From Prorocentrum cordatum (lineage: Eukaryota; Sar; Dinophyceae; Prorocentrales; Prorocentraceae): DNA of 64,000 nucleotides. A program made the position numbers and the translations under genes. The notes under the pieces are model-generated. The model did no database searches. It was not told where the DNA came from and worked only from the letters and a program-made list of their open reading frames with translations. Within the stretch, counting starts at the first letter, position 1. Each line of letters opens with the position of its first letter. Where the stretch lies: contig CAUYUJ010001325.1 in assembly GCA_963575745.1 (NCBI GenBank), positions 557,989 to 621,988 on the forward strand, written 5' to 3'. Below, piece by piece: positions 11,325 through 20,796 of this stretch.

Positions 11325-11520
11325 CGAGATGTATACATCGGGGGCGGCCAAGAGGGAGGCGTCCAAGAGGGGGGGGCGCAAATCATGGCTGGCGGCACGT
11401 GCGCGGCCCAAAGGGGGGGGGGGTCGAGGACGCATTGAAATAAGAAGAGACGCCATGAGATCTGGGGAGATGTCATGCCCCTGCCATGATATCCATACAC
11501 CCCTGGTCATCACCCCCCTC
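11325..11520. repeat. Dispersed repeat (relative at 51235-51413)
   Basis: Both loci share GGGGCGGCCAAGAGGG, then GGCGTCCAAGAGG, ATCATGGC, GGCGGCACG, GCGCGGCCC, GCCATGAGATCTGGGGA, CCATGATATCCA and GGTCATCACCC in the same order and spacing, over about 190 bases. No inverted ends or coding domain seen. Probably an old interspersed repeat. Confidence 0.75.
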
Positions 11521-12020
11521 TTTGCCGCCCCCGATCCCTGGCAGGGCCCATCCTGGGTCCAGGGGCTGGGTATGCGTTCTCCTGGCCAAGCCAGGGGCCA
11601 GGGGGGCGTGGCGCACCCACCGCTGCTGGGTTCAGGATGGACCTGGCCAGGAAGCAGTGGACATGTACAGTTGTCGTCGCCCGAAGGCTCCGTCATGATT
11701 TCTCGGCGGTGGACAAACCTCCCTTTAGTAACCCTCCCCTCAGTGAAAACGGCCTGGGACCGAAACGGACGGACCTGGACCCGCAAAAATGACGGCCGCG
11801 ACGCCCTCTCGCGAACCGAAAACGGCCAATTCACTAATCGACGTGTCAGGGTAGGAGGTCTATCCACCTCCGAATGTCTCGCTCTGCTGCAGCCTCTTTG
11901 TAACGTCGGACGCCTCAGGGCTGGCCGGGGCCTCCGCCAGACCTCTGCGGAGGCCCCGCGGAGGCCGGCGGGGGGCCTCCACAGGCCTCCAGAGACATCT
12001 GTAGTGAACTGCGGGACGGG
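11521..12020. other. No gene recognised; GGCCTC-rich stretch
   Basis: Contains a CCTGGCCAAGCCAGG dyad near 11581 and repeated GGCCTCC words near 11895-11990. No domain-like frame. Confidence 0.45.
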
Positions 12021-12188
12021 AAAATGACCACAGCCACTGCTTCTTGATTACAGCCGGCCGAAAAAGAAGCAGTGGTTGTGGTCATTTCCCCGGTGCCAGG
12101 CTTCACGAAAACGACCACAACCACTGTTTCGTTTCTGCTGGCTGGAAGGCGTCAACAAAAGAAAAGCAGTGGCTGTGGTCGTTTTTGC
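12021..12188. repeat. Two tandem hairpins (GACCACA...TGTGGTC)
   Basis: First hairpin: AAATGACCACAGCCACTGC at 12022 pairs with GCAGTGGTTGTGGTCATTT ending at 12087. Second: AAAACGACCACAACCACTG at 12107 pairs with CAGTGGCTGTGGTCGTTTT ending near 12185. Stems are about 20 bp, loops about 20-40 bases. The two units are related, so this is a duplicated palindrome; whether it is transcribed is unknown. Confidence 0.8.
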
Positions 12189-13084
12189 GTCCCGTATATA
12201 CACTGAGCACTACACGTCGGTCGGAAGAAGTGGGTCGAAACATGAAGTAGGAGGGCGGATATAGTGGATTGGGTCCAGGTCCTCCTAGAAACTCACAAGA
12301 CACAGCAAAAGCATGCCGATTCTTGAAGTAGGAGGGCGCGTGAAGCAGATTGGGATCTGGGAATCCAGAAATACCTACCTTCAACGACAGCATGCAGCCT
12401 TGCAGCTGCTCCGACTCCCGACAGTCAGTCGAACAACAATTCGAAGCAGAGCTGTGCTTCAAAAGCATTGCTTGCTTCGACTACAGCGCGACTCATGGAC
12501 TGACCTCGTGGGGCTGCCTCGTGAGCCCCTCAAAGGCCTCCGGAGACCTCTGGTCACACAGCCAGCGCCTGCTACGAGAAGTTGCGCCGCGATTGAGTCG
12601 GTGCCTCCCCCCTGGCCTGTTGCCCCCCCGTCCTGCCACGATGCATCTCGGGGAATCTATCCACGGCTGGATCATGACCCGACGGGCCGTTCAAGCTTCG
12701 ACGATCGCGACTTTCCGACCACGCAAATCGTTCAACACTGGCGGAGACCAGGTCATGAACGGCGTTCAACCTTGAATGCCCACGCTTGGTCGCCGCCACG
12801 TCAACACGCCAAGAACATTCCGCAGATGTCCCGCAAAGCCCACTACATTCGCCCGGAACCCGAAAAAGAGCTCCAGAGGCCAGAATCTATGAGAAAGGCC
12901 AGGATTGAAATAATCGTATCGTCGGGCATCGGGGTACGCTTATTAATCAGAGTGGGGGGTCCGAACGGTCATTCACTGTCCCTGGGTGCGTGGCTGAAGC
13001 GGGCTTCCGCGGAACGGACTGTTGTGGAATACTCCTTTCTAGAGAACCATTATTGCTGGTCTCCGTAAACGGTTCCGCGCGCTC
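12189..13084. other. No gene recognised; short direct repeat
   Basis: Two copies of TGAAGTAGGAGGGCG followed by similar GATTGGG...CCAGAAA text start at about 12243 and 12327. The rest is unassigned. Plus-strand frames of up to 251 codons lack any recognisable motif. Confidence 0.45.
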
Positions 13085-13700
13085 TCGCCGCGACACCGAC
13101 TGCACTTCCTCTGGAAACGACACTTCCGCTAGAGCGCGGGCTGGGTTAAAAAGTATGTCCTTGGAGGCCCGGCCACAGCGACAACGGGCCCCGCTCGATA
13201 CGTCCTCACATTTCACCCAGAGACATCCTGGCCAGTGAGGCCCCCGAACTCAGGAACGGCGTTCCGTCTAGAGACTTCCTTTGAACTCAGTCAAGTTAAT
13301 GGAGACCCAGCCACGACGACAAGGGCTTCTGCTGGACACCGACTCACGCTTCACTCGGAGAGGCTCTAGCCATGAAGGCCCTCGAATTCAGGAACGGCGC
13401 TCTCGCTCGGAACACTCTCTCGTGATTCAGTCACGCTGGTGGAGGCCCACCTGCGGCGACAAGGGCTCTCGCTCGATACTTCCTCAAGATGTACTCCCAG
13501 AGGCCCTGGCCAGAGACGCCCTCGAACTCAAGAGCGGCGCCGGAGGCTCTCGTAACTCAGGCAGGTTGTTGGAGGCCTGGGACCAAACCACGGCGCCAAG
13601 GGCTCCCGTCCGGTACTTCTCAACTTGCACTTCTCAACGTGCACTCAAAAAGGCCCCCGAACTCAGCAACGGCGCTCTCGCTCGAGATGTCCTCGCACTT
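13085..13700. repeat. ~137-bp tandem repeat, about 4 diverged copies
   Basis: The phrase GGAGGCCC/GGAGACCC recurs at about 13163, 13301, 13441 and 13573. Each is followed by GCGACAA[CG]GG, CTCGATAC-like and GAACTCAGGAACGGCG phrases. Periods are 132-140 bp. The array is followed by CGATCGAAGACGAAG and a (TTG)n tract, the same order as the second array at 16078-16850. Confidence 0.75.
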
Positions 13701-13836
13701 CCGTCAGGTGGCCGACAAGCAAGCAGCCCTCAGAAGGAGGCGCGATCGAAGACGAAGTGGGCGCGTATCGAGGAGTGCGGCGTACAAGGTGAAACACACG
13801 CGAGCAAGTAAAAGCGAGCAGTCTTAAACTGCTTGT

Positions 13837-13882
13837 TGTTGTTGCTGCTGCTGTTGTTGCTGTTGTTGCTGCTGCTGTTGAA
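13837..13882. repeat. (TTG)n/(CTG)n microsatellite
   Basis: TTG and CTG triplets directly left of the TTATTATTGTTGGACCCCC terminal repeat. Confidence 0.85.
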
Positions 13883-14014
13883 TGTGAATTACGAAACAAT
13901 TATTATTGTTGGACCCCCAGGCGCTTTGGCGCTTTCGCCTCGGCGCCGGCTACATTTTCATTGAAAAAGAGACTCACGCTAGAGCGGTTCGGGGGGGGGG
14001 CCAGAACGAACCCC

Positions 14015-14015
14015 C

Positions 14016-14066
<51 letters not shown>

Positions 14067-14068
14067 CC

Positions 14069-14100
<32 letters not shown>

Positions 14101-14103
14101 TAC
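14015..14103. repeat. (AAC)n microsatellite
   Basis: About 88 bases of AAC triplets with one CCA interruption. A second AAC tract lies at 14863-14915, at the equivalent place before the second copy of module A. Confidence 0.93.
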
Positions 14104-14127
14104 TAGCACGTGGGGACACTCCGTTCT

Positions 14128-14300
14128 CACCAGTGCCAGGGTTTTCATAGGAGGCGGGCAATACCCCCACTTTGTGGGGGGGCCGGTTCAAGCTCTACCA
14201 AATTTCCAAACGACTCTTCGCCACCACCCACACCCAGCTTCCCGCCCTATGACGTTCGGACACTTCACTTCGTGGCATGCGGACGACCGTGGCTACTATT
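14128..14300. repeat. Module A, copy 1 (copy 2 at 14936-15117)
   Basis: Both copies run CAGTGCCAGGGTTTTC, CAATACCCCCACTT, GTTCAAGCTCTACCAAAT, CGACTCTTCG, ACCCACACCCAGCTTCCC, TGACGTT, GGACACTTCACTTCGTGGC and GCGGACGACC in order, over about 180 bases with few changes. Direct orientation, spacing about 0.8 kb. Confidence 0.9.
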
Positions 14301-14384
14301 CAGGGCCCCGCGGCCGACGACGACGGCGTGCGCGCGCGAAGAAAAAACGAATGTGTCCCGCATGGTATTATTTGACAGGGATGA

Positions 14385-14870
14385 TGGCCCTGGCAGGTGC
14401 GCAACCGTTGTCGCAGAAGTTCGAAAAAGTTGCTCGCAAAAGCCCGTTTGACAGAAATGTTTAAAAAGTGTTGGGTTTCCTACGAATCCGCAAGAGCGCG
14501 CGGGATGAGATTTTGACATTTTTTTGTTGAAAAACCATTGTTTTTTGATGTTTTTATGTTAAAATCGCTCCGAACACTAAGGTTTTGGAAGGATTTCGTC
14601 TTGCGCGCGCGAATGTCCACTTTACCTTATTTTTTGCAAGGGATTCTTGAAGTTTGGTTATGTTAGAACAAGAAATGTCCACTTTAGCTTATTTTTTGCA
14701 AGGGAAAACCGATCGTAACAACACAACCGGATCTGGTACACATCGTTTTGCCTGAGACTTCCTCACGAAAATGATGAAAATGAGGCTGCGGCCTAGGCGC
14801 GGCGGGGGGGTCGCGCACCAGGGGCCCCAACAATAATTATTCTTTAGAAGAAATAATGTTCAACACCAAC
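14385..14870. repeat. Module B, copy 1 (copy 2 at 15583-16075)
   Basis: Nearly 490 bases are repeated in the same orientation at 15583-16075. Shared phrases include TTTGACAGAAATGTTTAAAA, GAATCCGCAAGAGCGCGCGG, TTTTTATGTTAAAATCGCT, AAGGATTTCGTCTTGCG and TTATTTTTTGCAAGGGATTC. This module is far more AT-rich than its surroundings. Within copy 1, GTCCACTTTA..TTATTTTTTGCAAGGGA occurs twice about 75 bases apart. Not coding. Confidence 0.92.
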
Positions 14871-14935
14871 AACAACAACAACAACCACCACCAACAACAA
14901 CAACAACAACAACAATCATTTTACCCGAACGCTCA

Positions 14936-15117
14936 GTGTTCTCCCCAGTGCCAGGGTTTTCTTGCGACACCAGCCAATACCCCCACTTCGTGGGGGGGCC
15001 GTTCAAGCTCTACCAAATATCCAAACGACTCTTCGAGACCACCCACACCCAGCTTCCCGCCCTATGACGTTGGGACACTTCACTTCGTGGCGTGCGGACG
15101 ACCCTGGCTACTACACT
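14936..15117. repeat. Module A, copy 2
   Basis: Direct repeat of 14128-14300. It is followed by about 465 bases of DNA (15118-15582) that copy 1 lacks, then module B copy 2. The order A-B / A-insert-B points to a tandem duplication later interrupted, or deleted in copy 1. Confidence 0.9.
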
Positions 15118-15582
15118 GGCGTGGGGTACACACCCACAGAGGTTGATCACATCTGTTACATATGATGTGGTACACGGTACACGTGAGATGGTACGCAGTG
15201 CCAAGATAGTTGGTCACATTTTTGGGGCAAATTCGTGGGGATGCGATTACAGAAGTACATGTGTTACACTGATGTTATACAGTCCCAAGGATGACGCATG
15301 CATTGCTCATAGACTCATGGCGCTATGATCCTAACTCTCAGTGCCCAACGCGCGCGTGCACAGCCAGACGGAGGGAGAGAAACACATGTATACAAGGTTC
15401 GTGACATACGCACGGTCCACCATGTTGTAAACGATCGCATGCACGGTAAGTTCTGAAATTATACGTATGTACAAGCAGACATGCGAGGGAGAAAGGGAGA
15501 TGGCCATCGACAGTTCCAATACGGCTCCAAGGCGGAAGAGGGGGAGGAGGAGCAGGCAAGGAGGAAAGGAGAGAGAAAGGGA
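15118..15582. other. Insert between module A2 and B2
   Basis: Unique DNA with GTGGTACACGGTACACG-type short repeats at its left end and purine-rich DNA (GGAGGAGGAGC) at its right end. No gene recognised. Confidence 0.5.
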
Positions 15583-16075
15583 TGGTGGCCCTCGCAGGCG
15601 CGCAACCGTTGTTGGAGAAGTTCAAAGCACCTGAAGAAGTAGCACGCAAAGACCCTTTTGACAGAAATGTTTAAAAAGTGGTGTGTTTCCTATGAATCCG
15701 CAAGAGCGCGCGGAAGGACATTTTGACAATTTTTTCTTAAAAAACCATTGGGTTTTTGATGTTTTTATGTTAAAATCGCTACGAAACCTAAGGTTTTGGA
15801 AGGATTTCGTCTTGCGAGCGCGAATGTCCACTTTACCTTATTTTTTGCAAGGGATTCTTGAAATTTGATCAACTAAGAACAAGAATTTTCATTTTCTATT
15901 GTTTTTTGCAAGGGAAAACGAGCGTCAACAAAAAACCGGATCCGGGGGTAATCCACTTTTCTGAAGCTTTCGCAGAAAAATGATGAAAATGTAGCTGCGG
16001 CCTAGGTTTTGGGCGGGGGGCGTGCACCAGGGGGTCCAACAATAATAATTCTTTAGAAGTAATAGTGTTCAACGA
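15583..16075. repeat. Module B, copy 2
   Basis: Direct repeat of 14385-14870, including the AT-rich block and the terminal CCAACAATAATAATTC sequence. It differs from copy 1 by scattered substitutions and small indels. Confidence 0.9.
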
Positions 16076-16077
16076 CG

Positions 16078-16850
16078 CTCCCGCTCGAGACTTCCTCCTT
16101 TTTTACTCAGGGCCGGTGCTCCTGCTCGCTGCCGAAAGCCAGCAAAACCAGCGCTCCCGCTCGGGACTTCCTCCCTGTTGACCTTGGACTGGCGCGCTAC
16201 TCTTTTTCTCATCGGCGCCGCCCCCAGCAACAACAACGCTCCCGCTCGAGACTTCCTCCCTTTTCTACTCAAGGCGGTGCTCCTCCTCGCCGCCGAAAAC
16301 CGCCGTCCCGACAAAACCAGCACTACCGCCCGAGACTTCCTCTCGTTTTACGCTGGACTGGTCCCCTACTCTCTTTTGAATTGGCGCCGCTCCCAGCCAG
16401 AACAACCCTCCCGCTCGAGGCTTCCTCCCTTTTTCCTTAAGACGGTGCTGTTCCTCGCCGCCGACAGCCCCCGTCCCGACAAAACCACGGCTCCCGCTCG
16501 AAGCGTCCTCCCTTCTTACTCAAGGCGGTGTTCCTCCTCGCCGCCGAAGACCGCCGTCCCAACAAGACCAGCGTTTCCGCTGGAGACCTCGTTTTGTTTT
16601 GCGCTGGCTAGCTCCCTACTCTCTTCAGCCTTTGCGCCGCCCCCAGCAACAACAGCGGCGCTGCTCGAGAATTCCTCCCTTTCTATTCAGGGCCAGGTCC
16701 TTGCCTCGACGCCGACAGCCCCCATCCCCACCAAGGCAATCCTGTCGCTGGATACTTCCGTGTGCTTTACCCTTCGCTGGGGCTCCACTGGCGGTCTCGC
16801 ATCGGAGCAGCAAGGCGCGGGTATGTGTGTTCGAGGCGGGATCTGTTGAA
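16078..16850. repeat. Tandem array of GCTCCCGCTCGAGACTTCC units
   Basis: Units start with [GC]CTCCCGCTCGAGACTTCC and contain CTCAAGGCGGTGCTCCTCC, GCCGCCGA, CGTCCCGACAAAACCA and CGCCGC[CT]CCCAGC. Recognisable starts lie near 16078, 16233, 16406, 16491 and 16656, so units vary from about 85 to 170 bases by nesting of two sub-units. A 223-codon plus-strand frame crosses the array but its product is only the repeat. The array ends next to CGATCGAAGAAGAAG (17044), as the 13.1 kb array ends next to CGATCGAAGACGAAG. Confidence 0.78.
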
Positions 16851-17109
16851 ATTCCTCGGAGGTGCTTGCAAACCATCATTGGGCGGGAGATCTCGGAATG
16901 GGAATAACGGACCCGCTATAGAACTAGAATCCTCCATGATGGGGATGGTTATCATGATGGTCGCATGCTTCGTGTGGGAACCTCGCGCATGAGGGTAAAA
17001 ATGATTGTTGCTGTTGCTGTTGTTGGTTTCCCCAGGGATGCACGATCGAAGAAGAAGAGGGCGGAGATCGAGGGTTTGCGATATACGTTTTGAGTGGCAT
17101 GCGAGCAGG
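16851..17109. other. Spacer with CGATCGAAGAAGAAG phrase
   Basis: Between the array and the GTT tract. The stretch 17040-17130 matches 13745-13830 (CGATCGAAGA, GAGCA[AG]GTAA, CAGT[CG]TTAA), confirming that the two arrays share right flanks. Confidence 0.6.
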
Positions 17110-17640
17110 TAAGAGCCATCAGTGTTAAGATGGTTGTGGCTGTTGTTGTTGGTGTTGTTGGTGTTGCTGTTGTTGTTGGAGGTGTTGGTGTTGGTGTTGG
17201 TGTTGGTGGTGGTGGTGTTGCTGGTGTTGCTATAAGTGGTGGTGCTATTGCTGGTGGTGTTGGTGTATTGTAGTTAGTATGGTTGGTGGTGTTGGTGTTG
17301 TTGGTGCTGGTGGTGTTGTTGCTGTTGGTGTTGATGGTGTTGGTGTTGGTGTGAATGCTGTTGTTGTTGTTGCAGGTGCTGCTGTTGTTGGTGGTGTTGC
17401 TGTTGTTGCTGTTGCTGTTGTTGTTGTTGGTGCTGTTGTTGTTGATGTTGTTGTTGTTGTTGGTGGTGGTGTTGTTGTTGGTGTTGTTGTTGTATGTGTT
17501 GTTGTTGTTGGTGTTGTTGTTGTTGTTGTTGGTGTTGTGGTTGTGGTTGTTGTTGTTTGTTGCGTATTGTGTGTTGCTTGTTGCGTGTTGCGTGTTGCGT
17601 GTTGAGTGTTTCGTGTTGCTTGTTGCTCGTTGTCGTCGTC
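17110..17640. repeat. (GTT)n/(GGTGTT)n microsatellite, about 0.5 kb
   Basis: Plus strand GTT and GGT triplets, turning into GTGTTGC units near 17560-17620. Minus-strand frames give Asn/Thr or Gln/His runs. No non-repeat protein sequence. Confidence 0.93.
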
Positions 17641-17785
17641 CCGCCCGAGACCTGGCACGCGACCCACCCGCGACCCACCCTGCCCTACGAGCCACCCGCG
17701 ACCCACCCACGACCCACCCGCGACCCACCCTGCGAGCCACCCCGCGACCCACCCCGCGACCCATCCGCGACCCACCCCCTCACTC
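17641..17785. repeat. (GCGACCCACCC)n minisatellite
   Basis: An 11-base unit, GCGACCCACCC, with ACGAGCCACCC variants, repeated about a dozen times directly upstream of the LINE-F remnant. Confidence 0.88.
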
Positions 17786-17910
17786 CTGTCCGCAGCTGCG
17801 GGGTGCTACCTGCTGGAGGGCGGCCGCCCGATCCTCTGGTGCGCGCAGTGGGTGTTCGACCGCCAGCCGCCGCCTCGGGGGTTTTCGGACGTTGCTCCAC
17901 GGGGGGCCTT
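17786..17910 (+). pseudogene. LINE-F: C-terminal zinc-finger remnant
   Basis: One plus-strand frame reads GCYLLEGGRPILWCAQWVFDRQPPPRGF. Many dinoflagellate LINE polyproteins end in a CxxC finger of the form xxGxxxxCxxCGxFxxxxxRGLxxxC, and the spacing fits if one Cys is lost. Only this tip is recognisable; minisatellites flank it on both sides. Weak assignment by pattern. Confidence 0.4.
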
Positions 17911-18225
17911 CGGAGAAACCAGGAGGGCCCAAGAGGGGCCTCCAGACGGCCCCGGGGGCCCCCAAGACGGCCCAAAGGAGCGCCAAGAGGGCCCAAAGAG
18001 GGGCCCACGAGGGAGAATACGGATTTACGTTTCGAGCAGGTTCCCCCCAAGATGGCTCCATGAGACCCCCGGATGCCCCCGAGGCGCCCCCAAGAGGCCC
18101 CCAAGGCCCTCACGAGCCCCCCAAGAAGCCCGCAAGGGGCACTCAAGAAGCCCCCCGAGGCCCCCCAGATACCCCCAACAAACCCTCCAAGAGACCCAAC
18201 CTGGGGGTGGGCGGAACAGCGTAAG
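17911..18225. repeat. GGCCCCCAAGA-type minisatellite
   Basis: Imperfect repeats of phrases such as GGCCCCCAAGACGGCCC and GAGGCCCCCAAGG. A similar CCCCCAAGACGGCC text occurs at 46090-46140. No conserved coding frame. Confidence 0.7.
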
Positions 18226-18240
18226 CCACTGGAAATCACC

Positions 18241-18547
18241 CGGACTTTGGCGCGCCCAGTCTCCATTCTCCAGCCTTTCTACCTGCCAGGGTGGAAGCTG
18301 CAAAGTCCTGGCGAGCAATGTCCTGTTTTTAGAAGCCTCTTGTATGATTTTCTGCATCTGTTCATGCCGTCGTGGAGCCGTCTTCGCCTCGTCCGGCGAG
18401 ACCGGAAGTGGGCGGACGGTGACGGTGACCGCGAAGCGTCTTGAAGAGCCAGGACTTTGGCGCGCCCATTCTCCATTCTCCATTCTTCCACCTCCCAGGG
18501 TTTAATCTTCAAAGTCCTGGCTAGCAATGTCCTGGTTTTAGAGGCAT
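18241..18547. repeat. 97-bp direct repeat pair
   Basis: GGACTTTGGCGCGCCCA, TCTCCATTCTCCA, CAAAGTCCTGGC, AGCAATGTCCTG and TTTTAGA occur in order at 18241-18337 and again at 18452-18547. The second copy ends exactly at the left end of CGAT MITE copy 3. Confidence 0.85.
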
Positions 18548-18705
18548 CCTAGATTCGGTCCAAATAGATGGGGTCGGAGGCTCCCGCCGCATCGCGAATG
18601 CGTCGGCGACATCGGCGTGGAGAAAATCGGGGTCTGCACCGAGCCGCATCGGCGATGCGGCGCCATCCTCCGACCCCATCTGCTCTGACCACATTTGGGA
18701 GGCCT
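18540..18705. mobile_element. MITE-like foldback, family CGAT, copy 3
   Basis: Left AATAGATGGGGTCGGAGG faces right CCTCCGACCCCATCTGCTC. The outer parts CGGTCCAAAT and ACATTTGGGAGGCC also pair approximately. The inner GCCGCATCGCGAATGCG and CGCATCGGCGATGCGGC strengthen the dyad. Best-preserved of the three copies. Confidence 0.78.
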
Positions 18706-18734
18706 AGAGCCTAGATTGGCGACGCGCACAAGAG

Positions 18735-18862
18735 GGTAGGGGGAGGAGGGAAGGCCTCTTAGGAAGAGGCTGCTTCTTGGAAGGCGCCGGCCTTATATCT
18801 ACAGAGAAGCCCGCGCCTTCCAAAAAGCAGGGTGCCTCTAAGAAGCCTTCAACCTCCCCCTA
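18735..18862. mobile_element. Small foldback with CCTCCCCCTACC ends
   Basis: GGTAGGGGGAGG at the left end pairs with CCTCCCCCTACC at the right. Inside, CTTAGGAAGAGGC/GCCTCTAAGAAG and GAAGGCGC/GCGCCTTC also pair. A relative at 45731-45830 shares GCGCCGGCCTTA[CT]ATCTA and GCCCGCGCCTTC. About 128 bp, non-coding. Confidence 0.72.
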
Positions 18863-19371
18863 CCCAGACATGCGACGTCCTGATGTTTTCAGTACGCCGT
18901 CCCCGGGAGTCACGACCCATTCCCTGGGGCCGGTTTTTCATCCTGAGCCGTTTTTCCCTGGACCCAGCGAAGGCCCCCACAGGCCGACAATAGCAACAAC
19001 AAAAGAAAAACACGCCCTGATGCCTTACACGACGCGAGCATGTATGCGCGTGGCCGACTGAAGGTCTGGGGGGTCCCTGTGGGGCGATCTTCCCGTGCCA
19101 CCCCTGGGTCGGCGACGCGCAAAAGCTACCCCGTGTAAGAGTGACCTTTGGTGCGCGGCTTGAGGGGGAGCCAAACAACACAAGCGCGCAAGACGCTACT
19201 ATCGCATCGCGCTTGGCGATCGGGGGACCCCCGTGGGCCGCACTCTTGCGCGTAGTGGACCTTACGCCGCAGCTTCCGCGGGCCGCAGGACCACGGCGCG
19301 CCTGGGGACGAGGGCGCTCACGCGCGACCTCACTCGGGCAGCTTACTCACCGATGTCGGCGAAGACGACCC
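18863..19371. other. No gene recognised
   Basis: GC-rich DNA. A GCGCGTGGC[CT]GACTGAA phrase near 19046 recurs near 45837, next to the other copy of the foldback above, so some of this flank is repeat-derived. Confidence 0.45.
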
Positions 19372-19868
19372 CTCCTCCTCCACCTCCTCCTCCTCCTCCT
19401 CCTCCTCCTCCTCCTCCTCCTTCTCTTCCTCCTCCTCCTCCTCCTCCTCCTCCTCCTCCTCCTCCTCCCCCTCCTCCTCCTCCTACTCCCCTCCCCCTCG
19501 CCCCTCCTCCTCCTCCCCCTCCTCCTCCTCCTCCTCCTCCTCCTCCTCCTCCTCCTATTCCTCCTATTCCTCCTATTCCTCCTCCTCCTCCTCCTCCTCC
19601 TCCTCCTCCTCTCCTCCTCCTCCTCTCCTCCTCCTCCTCCTCCTCCTCCTCTCCTTCCTCCTCCTCCTCCTCCTCCTCCTCTCCTCCTCCTCCTGCCTGC
19701 TGCTCCTCCTCCTCCTTCTCCTCTCCTCCGCCTCCTCCTGATTATGCTCCTTCCCCTGGACCTGCTCCTCCTCCTCCTCCTCCTCCTCCTCCTCCTCCTC
19801 CTCCTCTCCTCGTATCCTCCTCCTCCTCCTCCTCCTCCTCCTCCTCCTCCTCCTCCTCCTCCTCCTCG
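19372..19868. repeat. (TCC)n microsatellite, about 0.5 kb
   Basis: Nearly uninterrupted TCC triplets with a few TAT, CCC and TGC breaks. Open poly-Leu, poly-Pro and poly-Ser frames through it are not genes. Confidence 0.95.
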
Positions 19869-20154
19869 GCGTAAGGTCACTTCGGCGATGGATCACTCTT
19901 GCGTGCAGTCGACTGGGCGCGGCGGCCCTCGAGCGGGACCGCGGGCTGGCCGCGCCCTCGACGCCACGCCGCTCGCGATCGGGCCGTCGGGCGCCTGATC
20001 GGCGACGGCCACGGCCGCAGCGGGCGGCCGCGCGGCGGGGCTGAGCTCGACGACGAAACTCAGCCGGGCGCGCAAGGTCTGCTTGAACCTTTCCGTCTCC
20101 TCCTGAGGACTTGGGGGAGGCAACTCCTGGGAGGTCTCGGCTCGAACGATGCAA

Positions 20155-20290
20155 GGCGATAAAGCCCGGATGAGGCCGGAGCAAGCCTGGGATCAAGCCA
20201 GATGAAGCCGGATTGAGCTGGACTCAGCAGGATCGAACTGGATGAAGCTGAATTGGCCCAGATGAAGCTGGTTATCGACCGCGAGAATAC
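20155..20290. repeat. GATGAAGC[CT]GGA minisatellite
   Basis: A unit of about 11-13 bases (GATGAAGCTGGA, GATTGAGCTGGA, GATCGAACTGGA) repeated about ten times. Confidence 0.75.
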
Positions 20291-20382
20291 CAGCGCCGGT
20301 ACAACATCGAAGCTCACAGGAGTTGCACCCTAGCCCCTCGGGCCGGTGGCTCCAAGATGGGGGCCCGAAGGATGGTCGCCGT

Positions 20383-20542
20383 GGGGAAGCGGGTCCTGAG
20401 GGAAACGGGTCCCGAGATGTTTCGCCGTTTTCGGGCTCTCGGGGCCCTCCACGGGCCCTGGGACTGTCAGAAAAAGGCTCAAGATGAAGGTCTCGTCTTG
20501 GGGGGAGGCCAGGACCCGTTTTCCCTCAGGACCCGCTTCCCC
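20383..20542. mobile_element. 160-bp foldback with ~30-bp inverted ends
   Basis: GGGGAAGCGGGTCCTGAGGG at the left is matched by CCCTCAGGACCCGCTTCCCC at the right. The next ten bases (AAACGGGTCC/GGACCCGTTT) also pair, with one extra base. It is one of the most precise inverted repeats in the window. No coding content. Confidence 0.8.
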
Positions 20543-20796
20543 GATGCTAAGATAGGGTCCTGAGGGTAGGAAGGGATCCAAGGGTGGACTTGTACATGGT
20601 CTGGGGCACCTCGTCCTCGGGGCCACATGCTTCAGGTAAGACGAAACCAGGGCGAGGACAAATCCGGGCGAGGATACATCGGGAATCTCTGAGATCCGGC
20701 GGCTCTGGAGGATAAATCGGGCGCCGCGGCCTTCTCAGAGCATTTTGGAACGCTCCCAGAGCGTTCTAGAAGACTCTGGATCGGATTTCTCCGATT

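Larger units (their letters stand above)
13898..16050. mobile_element. Foldback/DNA-transposon-like element with matching ends
   Basis: The left end at 13898 carries TTATTATTGTTGGACCCCC; the right end at 16028-16050 is its reverse complement, with about 26 of 28 positions agreeing. A third end in the right-hand orientation lies at 14818-14841, so a shorter nested element (about 0.95 kb) may exist inside. The interior holds (AAC)n tracts and duplicated modules A and B, and no transposase-like frame. Best described as a non-autonomous element or a nest of two; target duplications are not obvious. Confidence 0.6.

Noticed and set aside
12313-13068. Plus-strand 251-codon frame
   Set aside because: No motif, an alternative frame is similarly open, and it ends in the 137-bp array.
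16178-16849. 223-codon frame across the 16 kb array
   Set aside because: Its product is only the repeat unit; unit length is not a multiple of three throughout.
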